Assembly: GCA_945787335.1 (NCBI GenBank)
Contig: CALZHR010000123.1
Coordinates: forward strand, 1-47,469
Source of the DNA: an uncultured Desulfuromonadales bacterium
Lineage (GTDB): Bacteria > Desulfobacterota > Desulfuromonadia > Desulfuromonadales > Geopsychrobacteraceae
Direction of reading: 5' to 3'
DNA length: 47,469 nucleotides
Shown here: positions 37,178-43,971 of the stretch, one piece after another
How positions within the stretch are numbered: the stretch's first letter is position 1
Layout: the number at the start of each line of letters is the position of its first letter
Made by a program: the position numbers and the translations under genes
The notes under the pieces: generated by a model
Databases searched by the model: none
The model's input: the letters and a program-made list of their open reading frames with translations, nothing else
Told to the model about the DNA's origin: nothing

Positions 37178-37756
37178 TTAAAGTGAATCCAGCAGGTTAG
37201 TATTATTAAAACGGTTCATTGCCTCGGTGACGCCCTCGGCCAGAATGCATTCGGCAGCATCGGCAGCCAGATCGAGCACCTGCGGCAGAATTTTTTTTTC
37301 TTCGGCGCTAAAACGCCCCAGCACATGGCTGGTGACATCACCCCGCTCCGGTCGGCCGATGCCGACCTTCAAGCGGACAAAATCGGTGCGGCCGAGAAGC
37401 GCGACAATATCACGCATCCCGTTGTGCCCGCCATGTCCGCCATCGGGCCGAATGCGCAGTCGCCCCAGAGGCAGATCGAGGTCATCGTAGATGACAATCA
37501 AATCCCCCGGAGTGACTCCGAGGGACTGATACGCAGCATTGACGCTGCCGCCGCTGCGGTTCATGAAGGCCTGCGGCAACAGGATCGTGGTCTCTTCGCC
37601 AACCGCGCGGCCGACTCCGTAAACCCCTAGATAACCTTTTTTCTTCAGTGCAATCTGGTGCCGCTCAGCAAGCCGCTCGGCGACCAGAAATCCTGCATTG
37701 TGACGGGTTCCGGCATATTTATCGCCCGGATTACCCAGCCCGACCAGTAATTTCAC
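37178..37756 (-). CDS. pth: Peptidyl-tRNA hydrolase
   Basis: Releases tRNA from peptidyl-tRNA that has dropped off ribosomes. The 192-residue protein has the catalytic His in GTRHNAGF, the Asn in FMNRSGGSV, the Asp in YDDLDLPLG and the GGHNGMRDI motif. It starts 27 bases after the rplY stop; rplY-pth is a widely conserved pair. Full family length. Confidence 0.97.
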   Translation of the reverse strand: MKLLVGLGNPGDKYAGTRHNAGFLVAERLAERHQIALKKKGYLGVYGVGRAVGEETTILLPQAFMNRSGGSVNAAYQSLGVTPGDLIVIYDDLDLPLGRLRIRPDGGHGGHNGMRDIVALLGRTDFVRLKVGIGRPERGDVTSHVLGRFSAEEKKILPQVLDLAADAAECILAEGVTEAMNRFNNTNLLDSL

Positions 37757-37783
37757 CGGCGCCCCGCTTGCTCTGAAAAGCGA

Positions 37784-38419
37784 TTAGTCTTCGTCTTCCT
37801 CAGCGCTGGCGTCTTCCACCTCAACGCCTTCTTCACCCTCTTCGGTCTCTTCGACTTCAGGCTTGAACCCGACCACCGTAATGACAGTGAAGTTGACATC
37901 GAAGACCAGCTCAGCCCCTGCAGGAGCGGCAATTTCCTCGACATGCACAACATCGCCGATTTCCAGCGCTTCGACATTGATTTCGATCGACTGGGGAACC
38001 TCGGTCGGCAGGCAGAGAACTTCCAGCTCATGGCGAATGACCTGCAGAGCGCCACCGGCTTTTTCACCGGCAGACTTGCCGACAGTGATGACCGGAATCA
38101 TGAAGCTGCTCTTCTCACGCAGATTGATCGCATGAAAATCGGCACAGACCATATGCCGTTTAAGCGGATGCAGGTCGAGTTCTTTGAGCACCACGACCTT
38201 GCCCTCGACCGGCGCTGCCCCCTTGAGGGTCAGCAGGGTGTTCCAGCCCGCCTCGGTCGCGATCGCCTGCTCGAGCGCCTTCGGCTCGACGGTGATGGCA
38301 GTCGGCTCCATGCCCTTGCCATAGACAACAGCCGGCACCATCCCTGCGGCGCGCAGCTTACGTGCGACACCCTTGCCGGTGTTCTCGCGAATTTCTACGT
38401 TCAGTACTGATTGAGCCAT
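37784..38419 (-). CDS. rplY: 50S ribosomal protein L25 (CTC/TL5 family)
   Basis: Binds 5S rRNA. The 211-residue protein is the long CTC form: an L25 N-terminal domain (RENTGKGVARKLRAAGMVPAV) followed by the C-terminal beta domain, and an acidic tail (EEGEEGVEVEDASAEEDED). It lies between prs and pth in the usual order. The tail is longer than in E. coli L25 (94 residues), which lacks the second domain. Confidence 0.96.
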   Translation of the reverse strand: MAQSVLNVEIRENTGKGVARKLRAAGMVPAVVYGKGMEPTAITVEPKALEQAIATEAGWNTLLTLKGAAPVEGKVVVLKELDLHPLKRHMVCADFHAINLREKSSFMIPVITVGKSAGEKAGGALQVIRHELEVLCLPTEVPQSIEINVEALEIGDVVHVEEIAAPAGAELVFDVNFTVITVVGFKPEVEETEEGEEGVEVEDASAEEDED

Positions 38420-38475
38420 CTATCTATCCTCCATCTATTGGGAAACTGGCTATTTGTTGCAGGTCGCTCTACCGT

Positions 38476-39414
38476 TTAAACGAACAGTGAGCTGACCGAT
38501 TCGTCGTTATGGATGCGGCGGATCGCTTCAGCAAGCAGGTGGCTGACACTCAAAATGTGCAGCTTCTCGCACTGCTCGACCTTTTGCTGCGCCGGAATCG
38601 TATTGGTGACCAAGACTTTCCGCAACGGGCTCTGCGCGATCCGTTCCATCGCCGGTCCGGACAAGACACCGTGGGTGGCACAGGCGAAAACCTCGGTCGC
38701 CCCTTCCGCCTGCAGCGCCTTGGCTGCGGTGCACAGGGTTCCGGCGGTATCAATCATGTCATCGATAATCACGCAGGTTTTCCCCTTGACCTCGCCAATC
38801 AGGTGCATCACTTCAGAAACGTTCGGCCCGCTGCGCCGTTTGTCGATAATCGCCAGACCGGCATTCAGCCGCTTGGCAAAAGCGCGGGCCCGCTCGGTGC
38901 CACCGGCATCAGGCGAAACGACCACCAGCTCTTCCGTGCTTGAGACCAGGGTGCGGATTTCATTCAGCATCACCGGCGCGGCATAGAGGTGATCGACCGG
39001 CACATCAAAAAAACCCTGAATCTGGCCGGCATGCAGGTCCATGGTCAGCACCCGGTCGATCCCCGCCACCGACATCAGGTCGGCAACCAGCTTGGCGGTG
39101 ATCGGTGCCCGCGGGGTCACCTTGCGATCCTGCCGGGCATAGCCGAAGTAAGGGACCACGGCATTGATCCGTGCAGCCGAAGCACGCTTGAGGGCATCGA
39201 CCATGACCAGCATCTCCATCAGGTGGGTGTTGGCCGGTGCGCAGGTCGACTGGATCAGATATACGTCCCGTCCGCGCACGTTTTCGCTGATCTCGACCAT
39301 CACCTCGCCATCGGAGAAAGTCTTCACCTTGGCATCGCCAAGCTTGACGTTGAGGTGTTTGCAGATCTCCAGGGCCAGCGGCTCATTGGAATTACCAGCG
39401 AAAACTTTGATCAT
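38476..39414 (-). CDS. prs: Ribose-phosphate pyrophosphokinase (PRPP synthetase)
   Basis: Makes PRPP for nucleotide, histidine and tryptophan synthesis. The 312-residue protein has the class I blocks [10 protein letters not shown], the ribose-phosphate loop [13 protein letters not shown] and [10 protein letters not shown]. The ATG at 39414 gives the usual start [10 protein letters not shown]; a GTG two codons upstream (39420) is the alternative. Upstream on the same strand lie the tandem 161-bp cassettes and tRNA-Gln. The transcript from the tRNA promoter could continue into prs, rplY and pth. Confidence 0.96.
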   Translation of the reverse strand: MIKVFAGNSNEPLALEICKHLNVKLGDAKVKTFSDGEVMVEISENVRGRDVYLIQSTCAPANTHLMEMLVMVDALKRASAARINAVVPYFGYARQDRKVTPRAPITAKLVADLMSVAGIDRVLTMDLHAGQIQGFFDVPVDHLYAAPVMLNEIRTLVSSTEELVVVSPDAGGTERARAFAKRLNAGLAIIDKRRSGPNVSEVMHLIGEVKGKTCVIIDDMIDTAGTLCTAAKALQAEGATEVFACATHGVLSGPAMERIAQSPLRKVLVTNTIPAQQKVEQCEKLHILSVSHLLAEAIRRIHNDESVSSLFV

Positions 39415-39528
39415 GCTCACAGAAGCAGCCCTCTTCGTTGAGTGATAAGACGCAAAAACGGATAGGCCATGGCAGTACCATGACCTAACCAGGTTGTCGA
39501 AGTGTCTGATATCGCTGTACTAAAACCG

Positions 39529-39547
39529 CAAAAAAACCATTTATGGC
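39529..39547 (-). terminator. Weak terminator-like element after the cassettes
   Basis: On the minus strand CCAT-AA-ATGG is followed by seven T. The stem is only 4 bp. It may be the original tRNA-Gln 3' terminator, now displaced by the two cassettes. Confidence 0.3.
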
Positions 39548-39704
39548 TGGGACGCCAGGATTCGCCCACTTCGTCACCGGCATCACGCCGGTTCCTGCGT
39601 CGGCTCCCCTGCGCTCGCTGCCGCGGACATCCTGTCCGCTCTTCTGACATTCAGTCAGCGCTCGCTCCGCTTCGAATCCTGGCGGAGCAAGTATATTGAA
39701 AGTG
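39544..39704 (-). repeat. 161-bp structured cassette, copy 1 (distal to the tRNA)
   Basis: First of two tandem copies, 158/161 identical to copy 2. On the minus strand it begins right after the 3' end of copy 2 and ends with a 21-nt copy of the tRNA-Gln 3' end (CCA, acceptor strand, T-arm part). One base of the acceptor part is changed (39552, A for G on the plus strand). Inside are three short hairpins with 5-base loops and a 10-bp long-range inverted repeat. ORFs across it are not credible. Confidence 0.88.
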
Positions 39705-39865
39705 TGGCTGGGGCGCCAGGATTCGCCCACTTCGTCACCGGCATCACGCCGGCTCCTGCGTCGGCTCCCCTGCGCTCGCTGCCGCGGACATCCTGTCCGC
39801 TCTTCTGACATTCAGTCAGCGCTCGCTCCGCTTCGAATCCTGGCGGAGCAAGTATATTGCAAGTG
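39705..39865 (-). repeat. 161-bp structured cassette, copy 2 (next to the tRNA)
   Basis: Directly abuts the encoded CCA of tRNA-Gln. Its right-hand 140 bases are the cassette proper; positions 39705-39725 repeat the last 21 nt of tRNA-Gln exactly. Hairpins (plus-strand positions): 39738-39752 (5-bp stem), 39784-39800 (6-bp), 39805-39819 (5-bp), 39825-39849 (7-bp), and long-range pairing of 39716-39725 with 39834-39843 (10 bp). On the minus strand the three short loops read GTGAT, AGGAT and TGAAT. Confidence 0.88.
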
Positions 39866-39940
39866 TGGCTGGGGCGCCAGGATTCGAACCTGGGAATGCC
39901 GGAATCAAAATCCGGTGCCTTACCGCTTGGCGACGCCCCA
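39866..39940 (-). tRNA. tRNA-Gln (anticodon TTG), CCA encoded
   Basis: Folds as a standard 75-nt tRNA on the minus strand: acceptor TGGGGCG / CGCCCCA, D-arm GCCAAGCGGTAAGGC, anticodon arm with ATTTTGA loop (anticodon TTG), T-arm CCAGG-TTCGAAT-CCTGG, discriminator G and encoded CCA. It lies between ispE and prs, as in related genomes, with a good promoter 46 bases upstream. Confidence 0.97.
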
Positions 39941-39992
39941 ACATTTGCCTACTTTATTATTCTACGAATAAATGCACGACTTCAGACCGGCG

Positions 39993-40021
39993 TTTTTACT
40001 AGGAACCGTGCTGGCTGTCAA
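39993..40021 (-). promoter_or_regulatory. Predicted promoter of tRNA-Gln
   Basis: On the minus strand, perfect -35 TTGACA (40016-40021), 17-bp spacer, -10 TAAAAA (39993-39998). The predicted start, near 39986, lies about 46 bases before the tRNA and just beyond the ispE stop; the cassettes would be transcribed from it. Confidence 0.65.
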
Positions 40022-40049
40022 CCTCAAATCGTCCCTGCATAAATGGGCA

Positions 40050-40898
40050 TCAAAGAGGCCTGGCCGGATAAATCAACCAGTCGTGCCGTTCTGCGAGTCT
40101 CTTTCCGGCGGCACAGGCCGCAGAAAAATCGGGGAAGACACCGAAGACCGTTGCGCCACTGCCGGACATCAAAGCGCCGAGGGCGCCCTGATCACGCAGC
40201 TGCTGCTTAATTTCAGCGATCAGCGGATAGCGCTGCAAGGTCACCCGCTCCAGATCGTTGTGCAGCGCGGCGCACAGATCGTCTCTGCCCGCCACGGAAA
40301 ACCTTGGAAGGTTAGCCAGTTCCCCCCCTCTTGTCAACTCTAAACTTTGGTAAACCCAGGCGGTGGAAACGGCGATTTTCGGGTTGACCAGCAGGTAGGC
40401 CACCGCGGGCAACTTCCCCAGGGGCTCCAGCCGCGTTCCGATACCTGTTGCCCAGGCCGGAGCGGCAAAAATAAAGAAGGGGACATCGGCGCCCAACTCC
40501 ACCCCAAGGGCCATCAAGCGCTCTTTTCCCAACTGCAGCCCCAGCAGCCGATCGAGCCCTTGCAGCACCGTAGCCGCATTCGACGACCCACCGCCAAGTC
40601 CCGCAGCGACCGGAATCTGCTTTTCGATCTCGATCTCAACTCCGGCCGCAATTCCAGCCTCGGCCAGAATCAACCTGGCGGCGCGGGCGGCGATATTCTC
40701 TTCACCGTCAGCCAATGCGACACCGGCACAATTGACCCGAACCCCCGTCGCGCCTGTCAGGGTGATCCGGATGCGGTCACAAAGGTCAACCCGCTGCATC
40801 GCCATTGCCAGCTCATGATAGCCATCCTCACGCCGGCCCAGCACATGCAGACACAGATTGATCTTGGCCGGGGAAGAAAAGACGCCCTCTTTCACCAC
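40050..40898 (-). CDS. ispE: 4-diphosphocytidyl-2-C-methyl-D-erythritol kinase
   Basis: GHMP-family kinase of the non-mevalonate isoprenoid pathway. The 282-residue protein has PAKINLCLHVLGRREDGYHE, the ATP-binding PVAAGLGGGSSNAA and the C-terminal LMSGSGATVFG. The start is a GTG at 40898 with GGAGG 7 bases upstream; a second GTG follows directly. The frame is open for another 75 codons upstream, but that part has no IspE similarity and contains the predicted promoter. It is followed by tRNA-Gln on the same strand. Confidence 0.95.
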   Translation of the reverse strand: MVKEGVFSSPAKINLCLHVLGRREDGYHELAMAMQRVDLCDRIRITLTGATGVRVNCAGVALADGEENIAARAARLILAEAGIAAGVEIEIEKQIPVAAGLGGGSSNAATVLQGLDRLLGLQLGKERLMALGVELGADVPFFIFAAPAWATGIGTRLEPLGKLPAVAYLLVNPKIAVSTAWVYQSLELTRGGELANLPRFSVAGRDDLCAALHNDLERVTLQRYPLIAEIKQQLRDQGALGALMSGSGATVFGVFPDFSAACAAGKRLAERHDWLIYPARPL

Positions 40899-40935
40899 TT
40901 TTTCACCTCCAGATGAGATCCATAAGAAGGCAGCT

Positions 40936-40964
40936 ATCATTCCGCAGCCGACGACCACTGTCAA
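40936..40964 (-). promoter_or_regulatory. Predicted promoter of ispE
   Basis: On the minus strand, perfect -35 TTGACA (40959-40964), 17-bp spacer, -10 AATGAT (40936-40941). The predicted start is near 40929, about 31 bases before the GTG start. Confidence 0.5.
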
Positions 40965-41075
40965 GGGAGCAGAGCAAGATAGAACAGCATCCACCAACCG
41001 CCCAGCGAGATCGGGATCCAGAAGGTGAGCTCCGACCAAAACCTGTTCTACCCCGCAAAGAACAATCACAGCAGG

Positions 41076-41111
41076 CTGGCCATTTTTCGCCACAGCTGGC
41101 CAAGGCTGGCC
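41076..41111 (+). promoter_or_regulatory. Phased CTGGCC repeats, possible activator sites
   Basis: Three CTGGCC copies start at 41076, 41096 and 41106, that is 20 and 10 bases apart. They lie about 120-155 bases upstream of the predicted sigma-54 start, a usual distance for enhancer sites. The activator is unknown. Confidence 0.35.
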
Positions 41112-41207
41112 GCAGAACAACATTAATTACCCCAAATAAGGCTGAGCGAATCTGCTAACCTGCCGTTTTTACGCCCTATAGAGCAAAAGAGAACATCATT
41201 TTAAAAA

Positions 41208-41223
41208 TGGCATCATCCTTGCC
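41208..41223 (+). promoter_or_regulatory. Sigma-54 (RpoN) promoter of the TRAP locus
   Basis: TGGCATCATCCTTGCC matches the -24/-12 consensus TGGCAC-N5-TTGC with exact spacing between GG and GC. The predicted start, near 41233, leaves a leader of about 78 nt before the first binding-protein gene. Confidence 0.7.
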
Positions 41224-41240
41224 ATTAACAAAGCTGGACT

Positions 41241-41274
41241 GTTGGCAAAAAAGCTTTTTATCCTTTTCGCCAAC
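41241..41274 (+). repeat. Inverted repeat in the TRAP leader
   Basis: Outer arms GTTGGC / GCCAAC with A-rich and T-rich continuations that extend the stem to about 11 bp with one mismatch. It would form an RNA hairpin just after the predicted sigma-54 start. Confidence 0.5.
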
Positions 41275-41310
41275 CACAGTGCATGAAGACTTAATTTAAG
41301 ATTATAATAT

Positions 41311-42264
41311 ATGTACTTACGACTCACCGGTGCGGCTCTGCTGCTTTTCATGTTTTGCCTTCCGGTCGCAGCCGAACCGATCCGGGTCAGGATCAGCTCC
41401 TCGGCTCAGGCCGGATCGCCGATTGCGCAGGCAACCGACTACTTAAGCAAGCTGATCGAGGAACGTTCTGGAGGCCGAATCCTGATAAAGGGCCAGGCCG
41501 CCAATGTGGAAAATCCGCTCGAACAGCTGGCAAATAAGCAAAGCGAGCTGGGCCTTTTAGATAAAAACCAGCTCAGTCGCAGCCAGCCGCAGTTGCAAAT
41601 ATTCAATTTGCTGTTTTTATTTGAGGGGCAACGGCATCTCTATCGGGTGCTTGACAGTGACTTGGGCGAAAAACTGCTGGCAGCCCCCGAAGCGGCAGAC
41701 CTGATTAACCTGAGTTTCTGGGACGAAGGATTCAGCCAGCTTGCAGCCCAGCAGCCTCTGCTCGACCCGACGCAGGTCAACGGCTTGACGATTACCGTCT
41801 CGAGTCAGCAGGCAGGTGCGAAACAATATGCGACTCTGGGTGCGACCCCGTTGAGTCCTGGATCTGCGGGACAGAGCGCGGTTCTGGAGACAAGCCTGGC
41901 CCAACTCGGCGAGACGGCGAGCAACCAGTACCCTCACCTGATCCTGAGTTCACAAGCCGTCAACGGCAAGCTCTTGGTCGCCAGCCGAGCCTTCTGGCAA
42001 CAGCTGCCACGTGATCTGCAGGTGATCGTCGTCGGAGCGGTGAAGGACGCGACCAGGTACGCGAGAGAGCTGAGCCTGGAGCGTGAGGATCAACTGCTGA
42101 AGCAACTTGCGGAGTCGAGCACCCTCAAGGCGTATCGTCTGACCCCGCAGCAAAAGAAGCACTGGCAAAACCAGCTGCACAGCATCTACCCGCAAATTGT
42201 GACGGCCTCAGAGCTGAAGCTGGTGGAGTTGATCATTGAACAGAAATCCGCCGCAGCGCAGTAG
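41311..42264 (+). CDS. DctP-like periplasmic protein, divergent (substrate-site residues lost)
   Basis: A 317-residue exported protein of the TRAP substrate-binding fold. The signal peptide (LTGAALLLFMFCLPVAA) is followed by the family pattern (FNLLFLFEGQRHLYRVLDSD, SFWDEGFSQLAAQQPLL), closest to the third DctP of this locus. Where the other two have FRIM, whose Arg binds the substrate carboxylate in TRAP proteins, this one has TITV. The DGxEN block is also lost (LGETASNQY). It may no longer bind a classic acid substrate and could serve as an accessory or sensory protein. The ATG lacks a clear ribosome binding site but is needed for the signal peptide. First gene after the sigma-54 promoter. 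Confidence 0.8.
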   Translation: MYLRLTGAALLLFMFCLPVAAEPIRVRISSSAQAGSPIAQATDYLSKLIEERSGGRILIKGQAANVENPLEQLANKQSELGLLDKNQLSRSQPQLQIFNLLFLFEGQRHLYRVLDSDLGEKLLAAPEAADLINLSFWDEGFSQLAAQQPLLDPTQVNGLTITVSSQQAGAKQYATLGATPLSPGSAGQSAVLETSLAQLGETASNQYPHLILSSQAVNGKLLVASRAFWQQLPRDLQVIVVGAVKDATRYARELSLEREDQLLKQLAESSTLKAYRLTPQQKKHWQNQLHSIYPQIVTASELKLVELIIEQKSAAAQ

Positions 42265-42296
42265 TTAAAAACGCGTTGCACAACCTAACCACCTTT

Positions 42297-42319
42297 GATG
42301 CCGCTATGGTAGTGGCATC
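42297..42319 (+). other. Intercistronic hairpin before dctP
   Basis: Stem GATGCCGCT / AGTGGCATC (9 bp, one G.T) with a 5-base loop, in the 86-base gap between the divergent binding-protein gene and dctP. No T-run follows. Possibly a processing or stabilising structure. Confidence 0.45.
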
Positions 42320-42350
42320 TTTGACCAACCTGTTAATAGGGAGAGTAGGA

Positions 42351-43343
42351 ATGAACAAAAACAAGCTCGTACTGGTAAGTCTGCTGGTCGCCTTCGTCTT
42401 CGTTGCCTCGGCAACGGTTTCGCTGGCCGCCCCCCTCGTGATCAAGTTTTCCCACGTTGTTGCGGAAAACACCCCCAAAGGCCAGATGGCCAACAAATTC
42501 AAAGAGCTGGTCGATGAGCGCCTGGCCGGCAAAGTCGTCGTCGAAGTTTTCCCCAACTCACAGCTGTTCGGTGACAACAAGGTCCTCGAAGCCATGGCGC
42601 TTGGCGATGTCCAGCTCGCAGCACCGTCACTGTCCAAGTTCGAAAAGTACACTTCTTCGTTGCAGATCTTCGACCTGCCCTTCCTGTTCAAGAACATGGA
42701 CGCCGTCGAAAAATTTCAGCAGGGCCCGGTCGGCCAGAAGATGCTGATGTCGATGAAGAAAAAGGGTCTGATCGGCCTCGGCTACCTGCACAATGGTATG
42801 AAGCAGATCTCCTCCAACAGCCCGTTGCGGGTTCCGGCGGACGCGGACGGTAAGAAGTTCCGCATCATGACCTCTGACGTTCTTGCCGCTCAGTACGAAG
42901 CGGTTGGCGCCATGCCGCTGAAGAAGCCGTTCTCCGAGGTCTTCACCCTGCTGCAGACCAAAGCGATCGATGGCCAGGAAAACACCTGGTCGAACATCTA
43001 CTCAAAGAAATTCTACGAAGTTCAGCCGTTCATCACCGAAACCGATCACGGCGTTCTCGACTACCTGGTTGTGACTTCGGTTGAATTCTGGATGGACCTG
43101 CCGGACGACATCCGCACTGAAGTCAAAAAAGCCCTCGACGACGCCATCGCTTTCGGCAACAAGGTCTCTGCAGAAAAGGCGATTGCCGACCGTCAATTGA
43201 TCATCGATTCCAAGCGTTCCGAAATCCTGACCCTGACCGACGCTGAACGTCAGCTGTGGGTTGACGCCATGAAGCCGGTCTGGAAGAAGTTCGAAGACGC
43301 AATCGGCAAAGAGTATATCGAAGCCGCGGTTGCCTCTAACTAA
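42351..43343 (+). CDS. dctP: TRAP dicarboxylate transporter, substrate-binding protein DctP
   Basis: Periplasmic binding protein that delivers C4-dicarboxylates (malate, succinate, fumarate by family) to DctQM. The 330 residues start with a signal peptide (cleavage after VSLA), then IKFSHVVAENTPKG. The key carboxylate-binding Arg sits in KKFRIMTSDV, followed by KPFSEVFTLLQTKAIDGQEN and WSNIYSKKFYEVQ, all typical of the DctP family. The ATG at 42351 has GGGAG upstream. A perfect 13-bp hairpin separates it from dctQ. Substrate identity is from family resemblance. Confidence 0.92.
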   Translation: MNKNKLVLVSLLVAFVFVASATVSLAAPLVIKFSHVVAENTPKGQMANKFKELVDERLAGKVVVEVFPNSQLFGDNKVLEAMALGDVQLAAPSLSKFEKYTSSLQIFDLPFLFKNMDAVEKFQQGPVGQKMLMSMKKKGLIGLGYLHNGMKQISSNSPLRVPADADGKKFRIMTSDVLAAQYEAVGAMPLKKPFSEVFTLLQTKAIDGQENTWSNIYSKKFYEVQPFITETDHGVLDYLVVTSVEFWMDLPDDIRTEVKKALDDAIAFGNKVSAEKAIADRQLIIDSKRSEILTLTDAERQLWVDAMKPVWKKFEDAIGKEYIEAAVASN

Positions 43344-43353
43344 GGCAACTCCC

Positions 43354-43383
43354 GTCACGGACCCTGGCATCAGGGTCCGTGAC
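43354..43383 (+). other. Strong intercistronic hairpin between dctP and dctQ
   Basis: Perfect 13-bp stem (GTCACGGACCCTG / CAGGGTCCGTGAC) with a GCAT loop. No T-run follows, so it is more likely an mRNA 3'-end stabiliser, or weak terminator, that keeps binding protein above permease levels. Confidence 0.65.
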
Positions 43384-43416
43384 CTCTTCAGGCATGATTT
43401 TCTACGAGGTTTCTTT

Positions 43417-43971
43417 ATGTTTTTCCGGATAATCAACGGAATTGAGGAGGCGATCATCGCCCTCCTGCTGGCTGTGATGACGTTGCTGGTCTTTTTCGAA
43501 GTGGTGCTGCGCTTCGGCTTTGGCACCGGGCTGATGTGGGCCCAGGAACTGACCCTGCACCTCTCGGCCTGGCTGGTGCTGTTCGGGGTTTCCTACGGGA
43601 TCAAGGTCGGCTCCCACATCGGCGTTGACGCCCTGGTGAAAATCCTGCCCGACATGGCCCGCAGGGTGGTCGGTGGCATCGCCGTGGCTGCCTGCCTGTT
43701 CTACACCGGACTTTTTATCAAAGGGTCCTGGGTCTATCTGGCCAAGATGCAGAAAATCGGTATCGAGCTGGACGACATGCCGGTCCCCAAATGGGTCGCC
43801 CACAGCATTCTGCTGATCGGCATGGTGCTGATCGCCATCCGCCTGGCGATGCTGCTCTGGGGGGTCTTTACCGGAAAAAATGAAGGGTTCACCCTCACTG
43901 ACGAAGCCAAGGAAAGTATGCACCTGGCTGAAGAAACCAAAGCTGCTGCCCAGGGAGGGAAATCGGCATGA
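43417..43971 (+). CDS. dctQ: TRAP transporter small membrane subunit DctQ
   Basis: A four-helix membrane protein of 184 residues that pairs with DctM. Hydrophobic helices lie at about residues 12-34, 45-65, 85-108 and 127-150. The conserved helix-2 region WAQELTLHLSAWLVLFGVSYG is typical. The ATG at 43417 has GAGG about 8 bases upstream; the longer open frame overlaps the dctP hairpin and is not DctQ-like. A charged C-terminal tail of about 30 residues follows the last helix. The stop overlaps dctM by 4 bases (ATGA). Confidence 0.92.
   Translation: MFFRIINGIEEAIIALLLAVMTLLVFFEVVLRFGFGTGLMWAQELTLHLSAWLVLFGVSYGIKVGSHIGVDALVKILPDMARRVVGGIAVAACLFYTGLFIKGSWVYLAKMQKIGIELDDMPVPKWVAHSILLIGMVLIAIRLAMLLWGVFTGKNEGFTLTDEAKESMHLAEETKAAAQGGKSA

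Noticed and set aside
39544-39865. CRISPR-like array near the tRNA.
   Set aside because: Only two copies, with a 161-bp period and no short repeat-spacer pattern; no cas genes.
39544-39940. Integrative element attachment site with an island at tRNA-Gln.
   Set aside because: The 21-nt direct repeats resemble att sites, but the intervals are only 140 bases and hold no integrase; no island follows.
39485-39971. ORFs across the tandem cassettes on both strands (about 65-108 codons).
   Set aside because: They repeat because the DNA repeats, run through hairpins and tRNA sequence, lack ribosome binding sites and show no protein-like composition. The cassette is better explained as structured RNA/DNA.
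40899-41123. Open N-terminal extension of ispE by 75 codons.
   Set aside because: No similarity to IspE. A GTG with GGAGG at the correct distance lies at 40898, and a TTGACA promoter falls inside the extension.
42351-43343. Separate sigma-54 promoter directly before dctP.
   Set aside because: TGGCATC occurs in the gap hairpin, but no TTGC follows at the -12 position.
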